Shown: positions 48,812 to 60,329 of the stretch, one piece after another
How positions within the stretch are numbered: position 1 is the stretch's first letter
Layout: each line of letters starts with the position of its first letter
Source: Allium sativum
Lineage: Eukaryota; Streptophyta; Magnoliopsida; Asparagales; Amaryllidaceae
Assembly: GCA_030737875.1 (NCBI GenBank)
Contig: CM060918.1
Coordinates: forward strand, 882,984,403-883,048,402
Length of the DNA stretch: 64,000 nucleotides
Reading direction: 5' to 3'
Translations under genes and position numbers: made by a program
The notes under the pieces: generated by a model
What the model saw: the letters and a program-made list of their open reading frames with translations, nothing else
The model's database searches: none
What the model was told of the DNA's origin: nothing

Positions 48812-49651
48812 TAGTTAAATTTGTTCACATAACTATGGCATAAATATTTCTAACATGAGATCATGATTTTTACTTTAGTCATGCAAACTTGCAAAAAGGG
48901 ATTTTTGAATCTAACCTAGCCATGTACCACATATGTCATCATATAATTCTTGTTAACAATATAGACCTAACATGGTTTCAATTATGCGAAATATCGATCA
49001 TAGCCTAGCCATATTCATAAGTTTGCAAATAGGTTTCTAGTACAAAACATGGCTTAATACATAGATCATGGTGCCAAACTTTTCAATATAATTTCATATG
49101 AATTATGATAATCCCAACCTTATTCCAATTACTTCACAAAAATGATGTTTGTGTAAAAATACACATTATGATGGCATAGTAACAAAATCCCAAACTTGCA
49201 TGAATTTCAATTAATCAACTACATACATGTAGCTTCAACATAAATTACATATTTTGCGAATATCCAAACGTCATACTTGCATAAAACTACCGCATGTAGT
49301 TTTTCATAATGAATAACATAATTCAAGGACATCCAAACGTATACAATATTCCAACGCTCAAATATGAATTATTTTATCGCCACAAATCAAGTATACATAT
49401 CCACACAATTATTTGTTCATACCAAAATAATACTCTACTTACAATCGTTGCGGCGAATTCTCTAATTTAGGAATTAGAGATGCGACTCCTTTTGACGTAG
49501 GCGTTGATTTGATTTGCTTGAATTGCTTTAGGCTTTAGAATTTTCCTCCTAATCCTCTCTCCAATTTGGTGGCTACTCCTAGTCGTTCCTCAGCAACATG
49601 GCGGCTTTGTTCTTATTTTTGAATGAATAGATTAGGGTTTAGTCTAGGGTT

Positions 49652-49661
49652 GTTTTTATAG
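49652..49661 (-). promoter_or_regulatory. LTR TATA box (left LTR)
   Basis: CTATAAAAAC on -. The active copy is the matching one at 58090-58099 in the 5' LTR, from which the genomic RNA would run leftward through both structured modules. Confidence 0.6.
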
Positions 49662-49795
49662 AGGTTAGGAACTGATTAGGACCATTGATGTTGCTTGGAT
49701 TGATCGTAGCCATTCATTCGATAGAGAGACCAATTAGAGCTTGCCACCTAGCCCTAATGACAAAGCAGACCACAGAAAATCGACCAACATAGAAT

Positions 49796-49912
49796 AGGCC
49801 AGCCAGGTTGGACTGGGCTCGACCTGGCTCTGGACCAGGTCGACACCCCTGTCGACAGGCCTGTCGACCTGGTTAGACCAGGTCGACAGCCCAGTCGACC
49901 TGGGTGCGTCAG
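49796..49912. repeat. GC-rich GTCGAC inverted repeats in U3
   Basis: Two perfect inverted repeats: ACCAGGTCGACA/TGTCGACCTGGT (49834-49845 with 49862-49873) and CCAGGTCGAC/GTCGACCTGG (49878-49887 with 49894-49903). They lie 170-250 bp upstream of the TATA box. The - open frame at 49754-49948 is a by-product. Confidence 0.8.
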
Positions 49913-50181
49913 GCGGGCCTTCCCCCGCCCTGGCCCATCGGGCCCCACTTCGGAATTTTTAATTGTTTTATTCTGTTTTGAATTTTAAATTTAATTTAAA
50001 AACTTCCGAAGGCCATATCTTCTACATACGGACTCCGTTTTTCGAAAAATCGGACTCTATTTCGCGTATTTTTCTGAGACGAACGCAATGGCTTATCCCG
50101 TTTCCCTTAGTTCTTTGATTTCAAATTAATTATACTTTAATTTGTTAATTTCACAGTTTATAGAATTTTCGGGGTGTTACA

Positions 50182-50193
50182 TTCTCCCCCACT
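50182..50193 (-). promoter_or_regulatory. Polypurine tract of the chromovirus
   Basis: The complement reads AGTGGGGGAGAA, directly inside the 3' LTR. It primes plus-strand DNA synthesis. The usual upstream signature TTTCGGGGACGAAA is at 50203-50216 on -. Confidence 0.85.
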
Positions 50194-50745
50194 TAAAAGG
50201 ATTTCGTCCCCGAAATCTTCAAGTTAGGAGGAATGTATATCCTAACATCCAATCATCCATCTACTCATCAATCAAACATGAGCATCCATTGTCCTTAAAA
50301 GACTTCTAATGCTTCATGATCATATGCAAAGTGTGTGTGTATACATGTACTTATCTAATGCAAAATCAGGCGGTCTACTGATTCAGTTGACCTCCTTAAT
50401 GCGAATTATGTAAGTGCCATGAATCCATTATGTATGCAAATTTTCCTATTCTTGATTCTACATGAGTGCACAATCATTCAATACAAATGCAACATCCACA
50501 TGACAACACATTAAAGTTCAACCACATATGAACGCAAACATATATGCATATGCAATATGAAGTGACTGAGCCGATCTAAAACCTAGATTGTGTGTGTATA
50601 TGCAACCACGAGCAACCACTAGCAATCACTTGCAACCACTTGCAATCATCATCCATAACATGTTTCAATTACATGTTTCCATCCAAAGGGTTTCTACCTA
50701 AGAGATAAGGTCGAGGAAATATATCTAAAAAGATAAAAGCGCAAC

Positions 50746-53700
50746 TTAAGGAAAAGGGAAGATCAAGGATGTACCCTCGAACAGAAAAGGGTAGGCTGTA
50801 CGGATTCTAGCTTCAGTTTCCCAAGTCGCGTCTCCCTCGGCGTCGCTCCACTGGACTTTGACGAGCTTAACTTCGCGGTTGCGTAGCTTCTTCACTTCCG
50901 TTCCTAAGATGCGGGTTGGAACTTTTCTTATGGTTGCTTCGCGTTCCACTTCGGCCTCTTCGAGGATATTTGGCTCTACCACTTCAGCAGACTCATGTAG
51001 ACATTTTCGGAGATGTGAAACATGAAAAACGTTGTGAACTCCGGCCAACTTCTCGGGTAGCTCTAATCTATAGGCCATTTTCCCAATTTTCTCGATAATA
51101 GGGAATGGCCCTACGAACCTTGGCGCTAGCTTTCCTGTGGTTCCAAAACGAACAACGTTTCTTAGCGGTGATACCTTGAGAAAAACTCTGTCTCCAACCT
51201 CAAATTCAAGGTCGGTCCTTCTCTTGTCGGCATAGGACTTTTGTCTGTCTTGGGCCGTCTTCATCCTTCTTCGTATTAAGTCTACTTTCTCTGAAGTCTC
51301 TCGGATCATATCTGGTCCAAGTATGAGCTTATCAGTAGACTCCCACCAACAAGTGGGCGATCGGCACGGTCTTCCATACAAAGCTTCGAAGGGCGCCATT
51401 CCGATGGTTGCTTGATAGCTGTTGTTGTAGGCAAATTCCACCAAAGGAAGGTGGTCTTCCCATGTCCCTCCGAAGTCAAGGACGCATAGTCTTAGAAGGT
51501 CTTCCAAAACTCTGTTCACTCTCTCTGTTTGGCCGTCGGTTTGGGGATGATAGGCTGTGCTCAAGCATAACTGCGTTCCTACTGCTTCTTGCAGACTCCG
51601 CCAAAACTCGCTGGTGAAAATGGGGTCTCGGTCACTAACAATGCTAGATGGTATTCCATGGAGTCGAACGATTTCTTTGAGGTAAAGTGATGCTAGGGAT
51701 GAGGCAGTTCTTTTACTTTTGACAGGTAAAAAGTGGGCGCTTTTAGTAAGCCTATCCACTATTACCCAAATGCTAGTGTTGCCTCTCCTAGACCTAGGCA
51801 GCCCATCGATGAAGTCCATTGAGATGCTATCCCACTTCCACTGCGGGACCTCTAGAGGATGTAGTAGTCCGCCAGGCTTTTTCTGTTCCGCTTTAACCTG
51901 TTGGCACACCGTACACTTAGAAACGAACTCTGCCACGTCCTTTTTCATGCCGTTCCAGAAGAAAGTCCTTTTTATGTCTTTGTACATTTTATCTCCGCCT
52001 GGGTGTATCGTCATCTTGGAGTGATGTGCTTCCTCGAGAACCTTCTTTATTAAATCTTTTGTCTGTGGGACGCATAGCCTTCCGTCTCGCCTTAGCAGAC
52101 CTTTATCGTCGATGGAGTATCTGTTGAGGTGACTTGAAGTCTCACCCCTAATTAACCTATCAATTATTTCCACAAGTTGAGGGTCTTCGCGTTGTGCTGT
52201 CCCTACTGAATCCACTAAAGTTGGGCGCACTTCGAGAGATGCTAGCAAGCCTGGTACGAAATCGGAGGAAGGCCTAAAGTCGAAGCTGGCTATAAACTCT
52301 AGGCTTTGTCTTTCAACAAACAACGGGCTTAGGGTCAATTTCTTTCGGCTCAACGCGTCTGCTACTACGTTGCCTTTGCCCGGAGTGTAGGAGATCTCGA
52401 AATCGTACGAGGCAAGAAACTCCATCCATCTTTGTTGCCTCAAGTTAAGATCCTTCAGCGAGAAAAGATATTTCAACGATTTATGGTCAGTGTAAAGTTT
52501 GAACCTCTCACCTAGGAGATAGTGTCGCCAAGACTTGAGTGCAAAGACGATGGCGGCTAACTCAAGATCGTGGGTTGGGTAGTTCTTTTCATGCACTTTC
52601 AACTGCCTCCCGCCATAAGCTACTACCCTTCCTTCTTGCATTAAGACGGCGCCTAGCCCTGTCCCATATGCATCCGTATAAACAGTGAACATCTTGCTCC
52701 CATCGGGCAGTGTCAAAACTGGGGCTGTTGTGAGAGCCCTTTTCAGTCGTTGGAAAGCAAACTCGCAATCCAAATCCCAATTGAACACTAGATTCTTCTT
52801 AGTTAATTTCGTGAGCGGAGCTGAGATTTTCGCAAAATCCCTTATGAATTTTCGATAGAAACCTGCTAGTCCTAGAAAGCTTCGGACCTCAGTCGCATTC
52901 CTTGGTGTCTTCCAATCCTGTACCGCCACTACCTTAGCAGGGTCCACCGCTAACCCTTGTTTGGATACTATGTGCCCAAGGAACCTCACCTCTTCTCTCC
53001 AAAAGTGGCATTTGGAGAATTTGGCTTTTAGTTGATGGACTCGCAAAGTTTCCATGATTGCCCTTAAGTGCTGAGCATGTTCCTCTTCACTCTTTGAGAA
53101 GATAAGGATATCATCTACGAAGACCACTACGAATTTGTTGAGGAAATCTCTAAATACCCTACTCATCAGGTCCATGAAGTACGCAGGTGCATTTGTCAAG
53201 CCGAAAGGCATGACAAGCCATTCAAAGAAGCCGTCTGGGGTTCTGAACGCCGTTTTATCGATGCTATCTTCAGCCACCCTTAGCTGATGAAAACCGGTTG
53301 CTAAATCGAGTTGGGAGAAAACAGACGCTCCTACAAGCTGGTCAAATAAATCGTCAATTCTAGGGAGAGGGTGCCTATTCTTTTTCGTTAGCTTGTTGAG
53401 CTCCCTATAGTCAACACATAGACGGAGTGAACCATCCGCCTTTGTAGCGAACACCACTGGAGCGCCCCATTCTGAAATGCTTCTCCTAATGAACCCCTTT
53501 TCTAGAAGCTCTTTAATCTGTTTACTGAGCTCTTTCCTTTCTCGTGGAGCCATGTGTCTAACGGGCAACGCAACGGGCTTTGCATTATCTACAAGATATA
53601 TGCGGAAGTCTATTTCCCGCTTCGGAGGCAAGCCCTTCACCTCTTCGAAGACATCCGGATATTCCCGGACCACTTTAACTGATTGCAAATTTTCAACAGA

Positions 53701-55122
53701 GGCATCTAGCGATTCAAGATAACTAAGCATAACCGCATACGAGGGATTACAAGAAATTTCCAAAGTATTACCGAGCTGGGTTAGGAGCCTAACAACCCTT
53801 TTCTCACAATCAAGGATGGCCCCATTACTGGATAGCCAATCCATACCCAAAATCAAACCATACCCCGAAAAGGCCAAAACAAAGGCACTACATTGAAATT
53901 CTACACTTAGAATAGAAATTTTCAATCCCAAACAGATCATAGACAAATGAGCTGGGCCCCCAATTGGGTTTGAAACAATTAAGGGGTCCTCTACCATACT
54001 AGTTTTTAGGTGCAGAGATTCTACTAAAGCAGACGAGATAAAGGAGTGTGATGCGCCAGAATCAAATAAAGTGCGAACGGGGTGATCATAAAGATAAACT
54101 ACGCTTTCTACAGAAGTATTTATACCTCGCTGTTGCAGAGGTGGCGCTTCCAGCACATGAACCTGTGCCCCTGGGGTGGATCCAGTCCTCTGCCCCTGTC
54201 CTCGTTTCTTTGGGCAGTCCTTAGCCCTGTGGCCTGTCTCACCGCAAGAAAAGCACCCACCATTCTCCTTGGCCTTCTTTTTCCGGCAGTCCTTTACTAA
54301 GTGCCCCACTTTGCCACAGAAATTACACTTCCTCTTCTCTTTGTTGCCTTTCCCGACCTTCTTAAAGTCTGTCTTCTTAGGCTGCAAACCCTCTTTCTTC
54401 CCTTGAGAGTTTTCTGCCTTTGTCTCCTTCTTGCCCTTATCCTCTTCATTCAGCCATGCCATTTGCACCAATCTTTCATACGTGGCTCCCATGGGTATAT
54501 GGGTCATGGCCAAACTGTGTAATGGCTCATTCAACCCTTTGACGAAACGGAGAGCCTTCTTGTGCGGGGTGTTGACTAGGTCAAGCCCAAACCTAGCCAG
54601 CTCATCGAACTGATTCACATACTCTCTGACTGTCTTGTCCCCTTGCTTAAGAAATAAGAATTTTTCCAACTGCAAACTTCTTTCCGCATCTGAGAGAAAT
54701 TTGGTCTCAAACCTTGCCCTAAAGTCCTCCCATGTCTCCACTGGTCTTTCAGCATTAGTGACTTCCCACCAGTAGGAAGCCTCGCCCTTCAATAGCCATA
54801 CTGCCAATTGTACTTTTTGTTTATCTTCTACCTCAAAGATGATGAATAGGTCCTCCGTTTCTTTCAGCCAATTTCTAGCTGCCACGAAGGACTCAGTTCC
54901 ATGGAAATCCCTTCCTCCCATAGCTTTAAAATCTTTACATATCTTAGCAAAAGCGTTTCCCCGAGGAGGAGGTGGAGGAAAAGGTGCCGCTGCAGCTGGA
55001 TGATTTCCTTCAGCTGGTGGAGGAGGAACGGTAGGACCTGGCTGAGTGGCCCTTGCTTCTAAGAACCGTCTAAACCAACCAGGTATTGGCACCCCTTCCG
55101 GCAAGTTAAGTTCTTGGGACAT
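50746..55122 (-). CDS. Gag-pol polyprotein of Tekay/Del-like chromovirus
   Basis: One uninterrupted frame of 1458 residues, cut into gag, protease, reverse transcriptase-RNase H and integrase. Gag: capsid region about 75-225, two zinc knuckles C266-C269-H274-C279 and C290-C293-H298-C303. Protease: DSG at 354-356. Reverse transcriptase: about 500-700, first aspartate D606, active site FVDD 668-671. RNase H: D817, E854, D879, D922. Integrase: zinc part H1034/H1040/C1070/C1073, catalytic D1103, D1164, E1200 with the exact D-35-E spacing, then a GPF-type module (VGPFPI, 1337-1342). The end, about 1395-1450 ([20 protein letters not shown]), is a chromodomain-like segment thought to guide insertion to chromatin marks. 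RNase H has YGGRQL where most relatives have YASRQL. The ATG at 55122 lies about 170 nt after the primer site. All catalytic residues are present, so it may be active. Confidence 0.97.
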   Translation of the reverse strand: MSQELNLPEGVPIPGWFRRFLEARATQPGPTVPPPPAEGNHPAAAAPFPPPPPRGNAFAKICKDFKAMGGRDFHGTESFVAARNWLKETEDLFIIFEVEDKQKVQLAVWLLKGEASYWWEVTNAERPVETWEDFRARFETKFLSDAERSLQLEKFLFLKQGDKTVREYVNQFDELARFGLDLVNTPHKKALRFVKGLNEPLHSLAMTHIPMGATYERLVQMAWLNEEDKGKKETKAENSQGKKEGLQPKKTDFKKVGKGNKEKRKCNFCGKVGHLVKDCRKKKAKENGGCFSCGETGHRAKDCPKKRGQGQRTGSTPGAQVHVLEAPPLQQRGINTSVESVVYLYDHPVRTLFDSGASHSFISSALVESLHLKTSMVEDPLIVSNPIGGPAHLSMICLGLKISILSVEFQCSAFVLAFSGYGLILGMDWLSSNGAILDCEKRVVRLLTQLGNTLEISCNPSYAVMLSYLESLDASVENLQSVKVVREYPDVFEEVKGLPPKREIDFRIYLVDNAKPVALPVRHMAPRERKELSKQIKELLEKGFIRRSISEWGAPVVFATKADGSLRLCVDYRELNKLTKKNRHPLPRIDDLFDQLVGASVFSQLDLATGFHQLRVAEDSIDKTAFRTPDGFFEWLVMPFGLTNAPAYFMDLMSRVFRDFLNKFVVVFVDDILIFSKSEEEHAQHLRAIMETLRVHQLKAKFSKCHFWREEVRFLGHIVSKQGLAVDPAKVVAVQDWKTPRNATEVRSFLGLAGFYRKFIRDFAKISAPLTKLTKKNLVFNWDLDCEFAFQRLKRALTTAPVLTLPDGSKMFTVYTDAYGTGLGAVLMQEGRVVAYGGRQLKVHEKNYPTHDLELAAIVFALKSWRHYLLGERFKLYTDHKSLKYLFSLKDLNLRQQRWMEFLASYDFEISYTPGKGNVVADALSRKKLTLSPLFVERQSLEFIASFDFRPSSDFVPGLLASLEVRPTLVDSVGTAQREDPQLVEIIDRLIRGETSSHLNRYSIDDKGLLRRDGRLCVPQTKDLIKKVLEEAHHSKMTIHPGGDKMYKDIKRTFFWNGMKKDVAEFVSKCTVCQQVKAEQKKPGGLLHPLEVPQWKWDSISMDFIDGLPRSRRGNTSIWVIVDRLTKSAHFLPVKSKRTASSLASLYLKEIVRLHGIPSSIVSDRDPIFTSEFWRSLQEAVGTQLCLSTAYHPQTDGQTERVNRVLEDLLRLCVLDFGGTWEDHLPLVEFAYNNSYQATIGMAPFEALYGRPCRSPTCWWESTDKLILGPDMIRETSEKVDLIRRRMKTAQDRQKSYADKRRTDLEFEVGDRVFLKVSPLRNVVRFGTTGKLAPRFVGPFPIIEKIGKMAYRLELPEKLAGVHNVFHVSHLRKCLHESAEVVEPNILEEAEVEREATIRKVPTRILGTEVKKLRNREVKLVKVQWSDAEGDATWETEARIRTAYPFLFEGTSLIFPFP

Positions 55123-55294
55123 GCTGAAACAAAAAGGATAGATTCAAAACGAAGGATAAGAGATAATACCTATGGCTTTGGGGAGTGGACTTTGCCTTTT
55201 AGAATAAAATAATATTTTTCTTTTAAAAATGCTTCTTCAAATTTCCTTTTTGAAAATAATTTTCAAAACTTTTTATCTTATCTGGTAAACCTAT

Positions 55295-55306
55295 GCTCTG
55301 ATACCA
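55295..55306 (-). promoter_or_regulatory. tRNA-Met primer-binding site
   Basis: The complement is TGGTATCAGAGC, a perfect match to the usual tRNA-iMet primer site. Two bases separate it from the 5' LTR at 55309. Confidence 0.93.
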
Positions 55307-55308
55307 AG

Positions 55309-58300
55309 TGAAACACCCCACCTCCGTTAGAGTCACTCTCAAAGGGAATGCCCTAATTTTGGTGGAGGTTTATAAGTATAAGTCACAGATATACAAGACA
55401 GATATAAGAACACATATTTGTAAGCAGCGGAAAAATAAGAACTTTTATTTTATAAAAGCAAATACGTGTTACAACAACATCACCATAATTGTCTTACATC
55501 CTTTCCAAAAACACAACATAACACTTTCATAATCTGTCTTGATTACATTATTTAAAGAAGCATAAATAAAGCATAGATAAACTGCAAAAGCCCCATAGAG
55601 TTTGTCCAAAGCCATAGTTCAAAGCGAAAAAGTCCAAGCAATACATTTCTCTTCTTCAAGCTGGATGTTAATGCTGGTCAAGCTGCAGTGTTCCCTCCCT
55701 GTGGACCTGGGGGGGGGGGGGGGAACAGAAGAAAAGAAGACGAAAGAAAAGTAGAGTCAGACATAAAGCCTGAGTAAGTCTAGTACTATTTTGTCTATGA
55801 ATAAAGAACTGGGTATGATAAGTATAAACAAGAAGTGGGAAAGCACTATAAACTTGGTTAAGTTGTCTAGGGTCGAATATACTATCGTACCCCATGTAAA
55901 TCTCTGAACCCATATAAACTAGTTCCCAACAGGCACCCCATAATCAGGGTGAAGTGATCCATTTTACGATGATCGGCTCCTACTCGCATAGTTACATGTG
56001 TCTTACGGCCCCCGATGTTGTAGTTACCTATGCTGGTCCCACCATGGGGTGTATCAAGTCCCATCGCGGCGGCCCGACACAATCCTAGAGTGCACAGGTA
56101 TGCTACTGGTGTCCAGTGCCTTATTTTTCTGCGCCGGAGTGTGTGCACGCCCGCACCCCGTTAGAACCTACACTGCTACACCACCGCCGTCGATTTGACC
56201 TCTTACAATCAGCCCAGTAATCGTGCCCCACCCTGCCTAGTTTCAGGGTTTCCTGATACACCTTCTAGGGTTACTGCTGAAAAGGGTCCCCCGTTACTAG
56301 GTTTTCTATCTCTAACCACATGCTAAGTTGGTTAAGTGTTTTCTAACCTAACCCCACCAGTCCGTTTAGTTTAGCATGTTCCATTTTGATTAAGTCTTTA
56401 GTTCACTTAATCCTAACAATCCTGACTCAGCCTTAATTGTCTTATTAAGGCCCTGACCTCTCACATTAGACAGGTATTGTTGTGGCTGCCTGTTGCCGGT
56501 TGGTTCCGGGCAGTCTTACGCCACAACTCAGTCTAACCTCGGGTCCTTATCGGGCTCCATGTTTAACCTCCCACATTGGATAGGTATTGTTGTGACTACT
56601 GGACAGCCGGGCGGTTCCGGGCAGGTTTACATCACAACTCAATCCAACCTCGGGTTAAACACATCGTATGTTCTACATTTACATATTTTGTCTTTCTTCT
56701 TTATTTATATGTAAATATTTGCGGCCCATTATTAAGTTAATGGTGTAAAGGTTACACCAATCATGGGCCCAACCCATACTTGAATTTGGGCCCTTCTACT
56801 TTATATTTTCATTTATTAATTAATTTAGCCCAACGTTATTTTCCCCCGTTTAATACGTTCGTTTATATGTTGGGCTTAACCTTTTTAAGCCCAACTTAGC
56901 CATGCGAAAGAGGGGAGGCTTAAAGCGTGATTACATACACAAAAAGGGGAAGGTGAACGTATGAACTTGCAATATGACATTGGAAATACAAAATAGAAAC
57001 TGGTGTACTTGCATAGTAGTAACATATACTTTGATCATAAAAGCATAAGTGACATGAATCAAACCATGTAAACTTGTAGTTAAGTTAAGAATATCACTAT
57101 TAACATATGGGCTTAACTACAACATGAACCTATATTTTTGTTTAGGCATAATGTCAAACATAAGCATGGCATAAATATTTCTAACATAAGCATGGCATAA
57201 TGTCAAACATAAGCATGGCATAATGTCAAACATAAGCATGGCATAAGTATAGTTAAATTTGTTCACATAACTATGGCATAAATATTTCTAACATGAGATC
57301 ATGATTTTTACTTTAGTCATGCAAACTTGCAAAAAGGGATTTTTGAATCTAACCTAGCCATGTACCACATATGTCATCATATAATTCTTGTTAACAATAT
57401 AGACCTAACATGGTTTCAATTATGCGAAATATCGATCATAGCCTAGCCATATTCATAAGTTTGCAAATAGGTTTCTAGTACAAAACATGGCTTAATACAT
57501 AGATCATGGTGCCAAACTTTTCAATATAATTTCATATGAATTATGATAATCCCAACCTTATTCCAATTACTTCACAAAAATGATGTTTGTGTAAAAATAC
57601 ACATTATGATGGCATAGTAACAAAATCCCAAACTTGCATGAATTTCAATTAATCAACTACATACATGTAGCTTCAACATAAATTACATATTTTGCGAATA
57701 TCCAAACGTCATACTTGCATAAAACTACCGCATGTAGTTTTTCATAATGAATAACATAATTCAAGGACATCCAAACGTATACAATATTCCAACGCTCAAA
57801 TATGAATTATTTTATCGCCACAAATCAAGTATACATATCCACACAATTATTTGTTCATACCAAAATAATACTCTACTTACAATCGTTGCGGCGAATTCTC
57901 TAATTTAGGAATTAGAGATGCGACTCCTTTTGACGTAGGCGTTGATTTGATTTGCTTGAATTGCTTTAGGCTTTAGAATTTTCCTCCTAATCCTCTCTCC
58001 AATTTGGTGGCTACTCCTAGTCGTTCCTCAGCAACATGGCGGCTTTGTTCTTATTTTTGAATGAATAGATTAGGGTTTAGTCTAGGGTTGTTTTTATAGA
58101 GGTTAGGAACTGATTAGGACCATTGATGTTGCTTGGATTGATCGTAGCCATTCATTCGATAGAGAGACCAATTAGTGCTTGCCACCTAGCCCTAATGACA
58201 AAGCAGACCACAGAAAATCGACCAACATAGAATAGGCCAGCCAGGTTGGACTGGGCTCGACCTGGCTCTGGACCAGGTCGACACCCCTGTCGACAGGCCT

Positions 58301-58619
58301 GTCGACCTGGTTAGACCAGGTCGACAGCCCAGTCGACCTGGGTGCGTCAGGCGGGCCTTCCCCCGCCCTGGCCCATCGGGCCCCACTTCGGAATTTTTAA
58401 TTGTTTTATTCTGTTTTGAATTTTAAATTTAATTTAAAAACTTCCGAAGGCCATATCTTCTTCATACGGACTCCGTTTTTCGAAAACTCGGACTCTATTT
58501 CTCGTATTTTTCCGAGACGAATGCAATGGCGTATCCCGTTTCCCTTAGTTCTTTGATTTCAAATTAATTATACTTTAATTTGTTAATTTCACAGTTTATA
58601 GAATTTTCGGGGTGTTACA
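55309..58619 (-). repeat. Right LTR (5' LTR) of the intact chromovirus
   Basis: 3311 bp, same ends and contents as 46872-50181: modules at 56445-56550 and 56560-56661, the 23-bp array, GTCGAC inverted repeats near 58234-58350 and TATA at 58090-58099. Being the 5' LTR in coding sense, it holds the functional promoter. Most differences from the left LTR lie in the first 800 bp and the last 500 bp. Confidence 0.95.
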
Positions 58620-58624
58620 ATAAC
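58620..58624. repeat. Target site duplication ATAAC, right copy
   Basis: Second copy of 46867-46871. Confidence 0.9.
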
Positions 58625-59120
58625 TCTTAAGATTAAAACTTGAAAACACCATAAACCATTTTCCAAAACTTTTACAATTTCAAGTTCTTAAAGGTTAACA
58701 ATGGGGTTAGACTCCAAGCGGGTTTCCAATTTTTCTAGGCTTTCCTAAACACTCCCACAAAGTCATTTGTCTCAACTATATATATATTCCTAATTCATTT
58801 TTCTCTTTTTAACCTTCTCCAATTTATAAGGTTTTACTGTCAAGCCCACTAATCCGAAATTCTAACATATGGTATCCTCCTTCCTCTGTTTCAAAATATA
58901 TTATACATTTCCCACCCAAAATTCCTACGGGTCTCAGATTTCCATATTCATTCCTTTAGTATACAAAACTAACATCCCATTTCTTATCATATTATACTCT
59001 TTCTATTTAGTGGATTTCTCTATGGATCTAGGTATATATATAATATTTATATTTTTAAAAATACAAATATGTTCACTCACTATCTATACAGGAGTCCTAA
59101 ACCTAAGCTCTGATATCAGA
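58625..59120 (-). mobile_element. Interior of the old - element (second part) with primer site
   Basis: Ends with a tRNA-Met-type primer site on - (complement of 59107-59118 is TGATATCAGAGC, one change from TGGTATCAGAGC), next to the LTR at 59121. Together with 45167-46871 the interior is about 2.2 kb and holds no gag or pol, so the element is non-autonomous. The + open frame at 58869-59231 crosses into the LTR and is not a gene. Confidence 0.65.
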
Positions 59121-60329
59121 TGTAACAACCCGAATTCCGACAGACCGATTTTTTTAAATTCTAATCTATCAAAACTCATGTTGGTTTGCTCTGGTATCCT
59201 TCATAAAAGACAAAGACATAAAATATGTTAGAGCTTAGAAAAATACCTCACAGCGGAATGGATAAAATGTAATATAATCAAAGTATAGCCTTACCGTATT
59301 AATAATACTGCCTAACCAGTATCCAAAGCTATCATGTCTCTACCACAAATCTAGTATGCGAGTATGTTTTGAGGAGGGGGTCGGAACACAAGTCCTGGTG
59401 ACTGGATTTATACTATACACTTTGGATAATCCTACATATACGTTCAATCACATTTTTTTATTTATTAAGTTACTTGGGTTAACAACACTCAAGGCTTACA
59501 CACACGTCGTACCCATTTACTTCCCAGTGGATTAACCTAATACAATATATATGTAGCTACCCCTCAATATTGAGGTACACCCCATGGTACCCCACTCGCA
59601 CGGTCTCCATTGTAATGCCATAGAAATGAACGCAGTCCCTCATCCTATGTTGGAGTGACATACGGGTCTCTACATAACAATGTTACGTTTCACATATTTT
59701 TTCATTAGTATGCTACGTAAGCGTACGGACTGCCACCTTCGATCGAATCAGATTCCATACCAAAGTAAAGCCCTCAAGTCTATCATACACCACCCAGAGC
59801 AAACATGCATGTATCTAGACTTTCCCATGTACGTATCGCCAATCATATTCGATGCGTTAACCGCATATAATGTGCACCGAGTTTCATGGTAGGGCTATAC
59901 AAGACACAAAACTCGGTCGAGAGCTTTTCCATATCTGTACAGGCCCGCCTTTAAGAGCCTCAAAATACATATATTCTTAGGGTCTGTTTTTCATGGTGGC
60001 TATGACTTCACCTCAGCCCCTCCCTCAACTAGTAAAGACTACAACAGCTAAGCGACTTGCCTCTAACAAATAATCTAAACATACAGTTAGCGTCTCCGCT
60101 CAACCTACGTACCTTGATAGTGAAAGGTGAATGGTCTATTGGGTTTAGCTCTAGTCTTTTTGCATCCCACTGGCTACCGGTGATGGTATCCAACGACCTA
60201 CTATACTTGTTGGTCCTGACCTCTGCCTCCTCGTTGAGGCGACTGCCGAATCACCCTATTGTCACCTCATCACAGCACTCTGACTGCAAGGCTACTTTTT
60301 TAGTAAGGCCCACCCACCTGGTAGTAATG
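59121..60329 (-). repeat. Right LTR (5' LTR) of the old - element, truncated
   Basis: Matches 40549-41765 throughout (TGTAACAACCCGAATTCCGA start, shared CGAACGC/CTACGTAAGCGTA text), then is cut at 60329 by the next LTR. Divergence of roughly a tenth makes this pair far older than the chromovirus inside it. Confidence 0.75.

Larger units (their letters stand above)
46872..50181 (-). repeat. Left LTR (3' LTR) of the intact chromovirus
   Basis: Starts TGAAACACCCC and ends GGGGTGTTACA. TATA on - is the complement of 49652-49661 (CTATAAAAAC). It contains two structured modules (48007-48112 and 48122-48223), a 23-bp tandem repeat (48708-48811) and a GTCGAC-rich inverted repeat block (49796-49912). 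The open frames in it are repeated in the other LTR and have no coding signature. Confidence 0.95.
46872..58619 (-). mobile_element. Complete young Ty3/gypsy chromovirus (Tekay/Del-like), 11,748 bp
   Basis: Two nearly identical LTRs of 3310 and 3311 bp, perfect 5-bp TSD (ATAAC), tRNA-Met primer site, polypurine tract and one uninterrupted gag-pol frame on -. The domain order protease, reverse transcriptase, RNase H, integrase, chromodomain-like end is that of chromoviruses. Long LTRs and the tRNA-Met primer fit the Tekay/Del group. By eye I count about 17 base differences between LTRs (near 0.5 percent), plus 14 versus 15 G in a homopolymer. At the commonly assumed 1.3e-8 changes per site per year this is about 0.2 million years. 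It is inserted in the interior of the older element 40549-60329. Confidence 0.95.

Noticed and set aside
51408..54613. Plus-strand open frames inside the polyprotein region
   Set aside because: They are shadows on the strand opposite the intact gag-pol frame.
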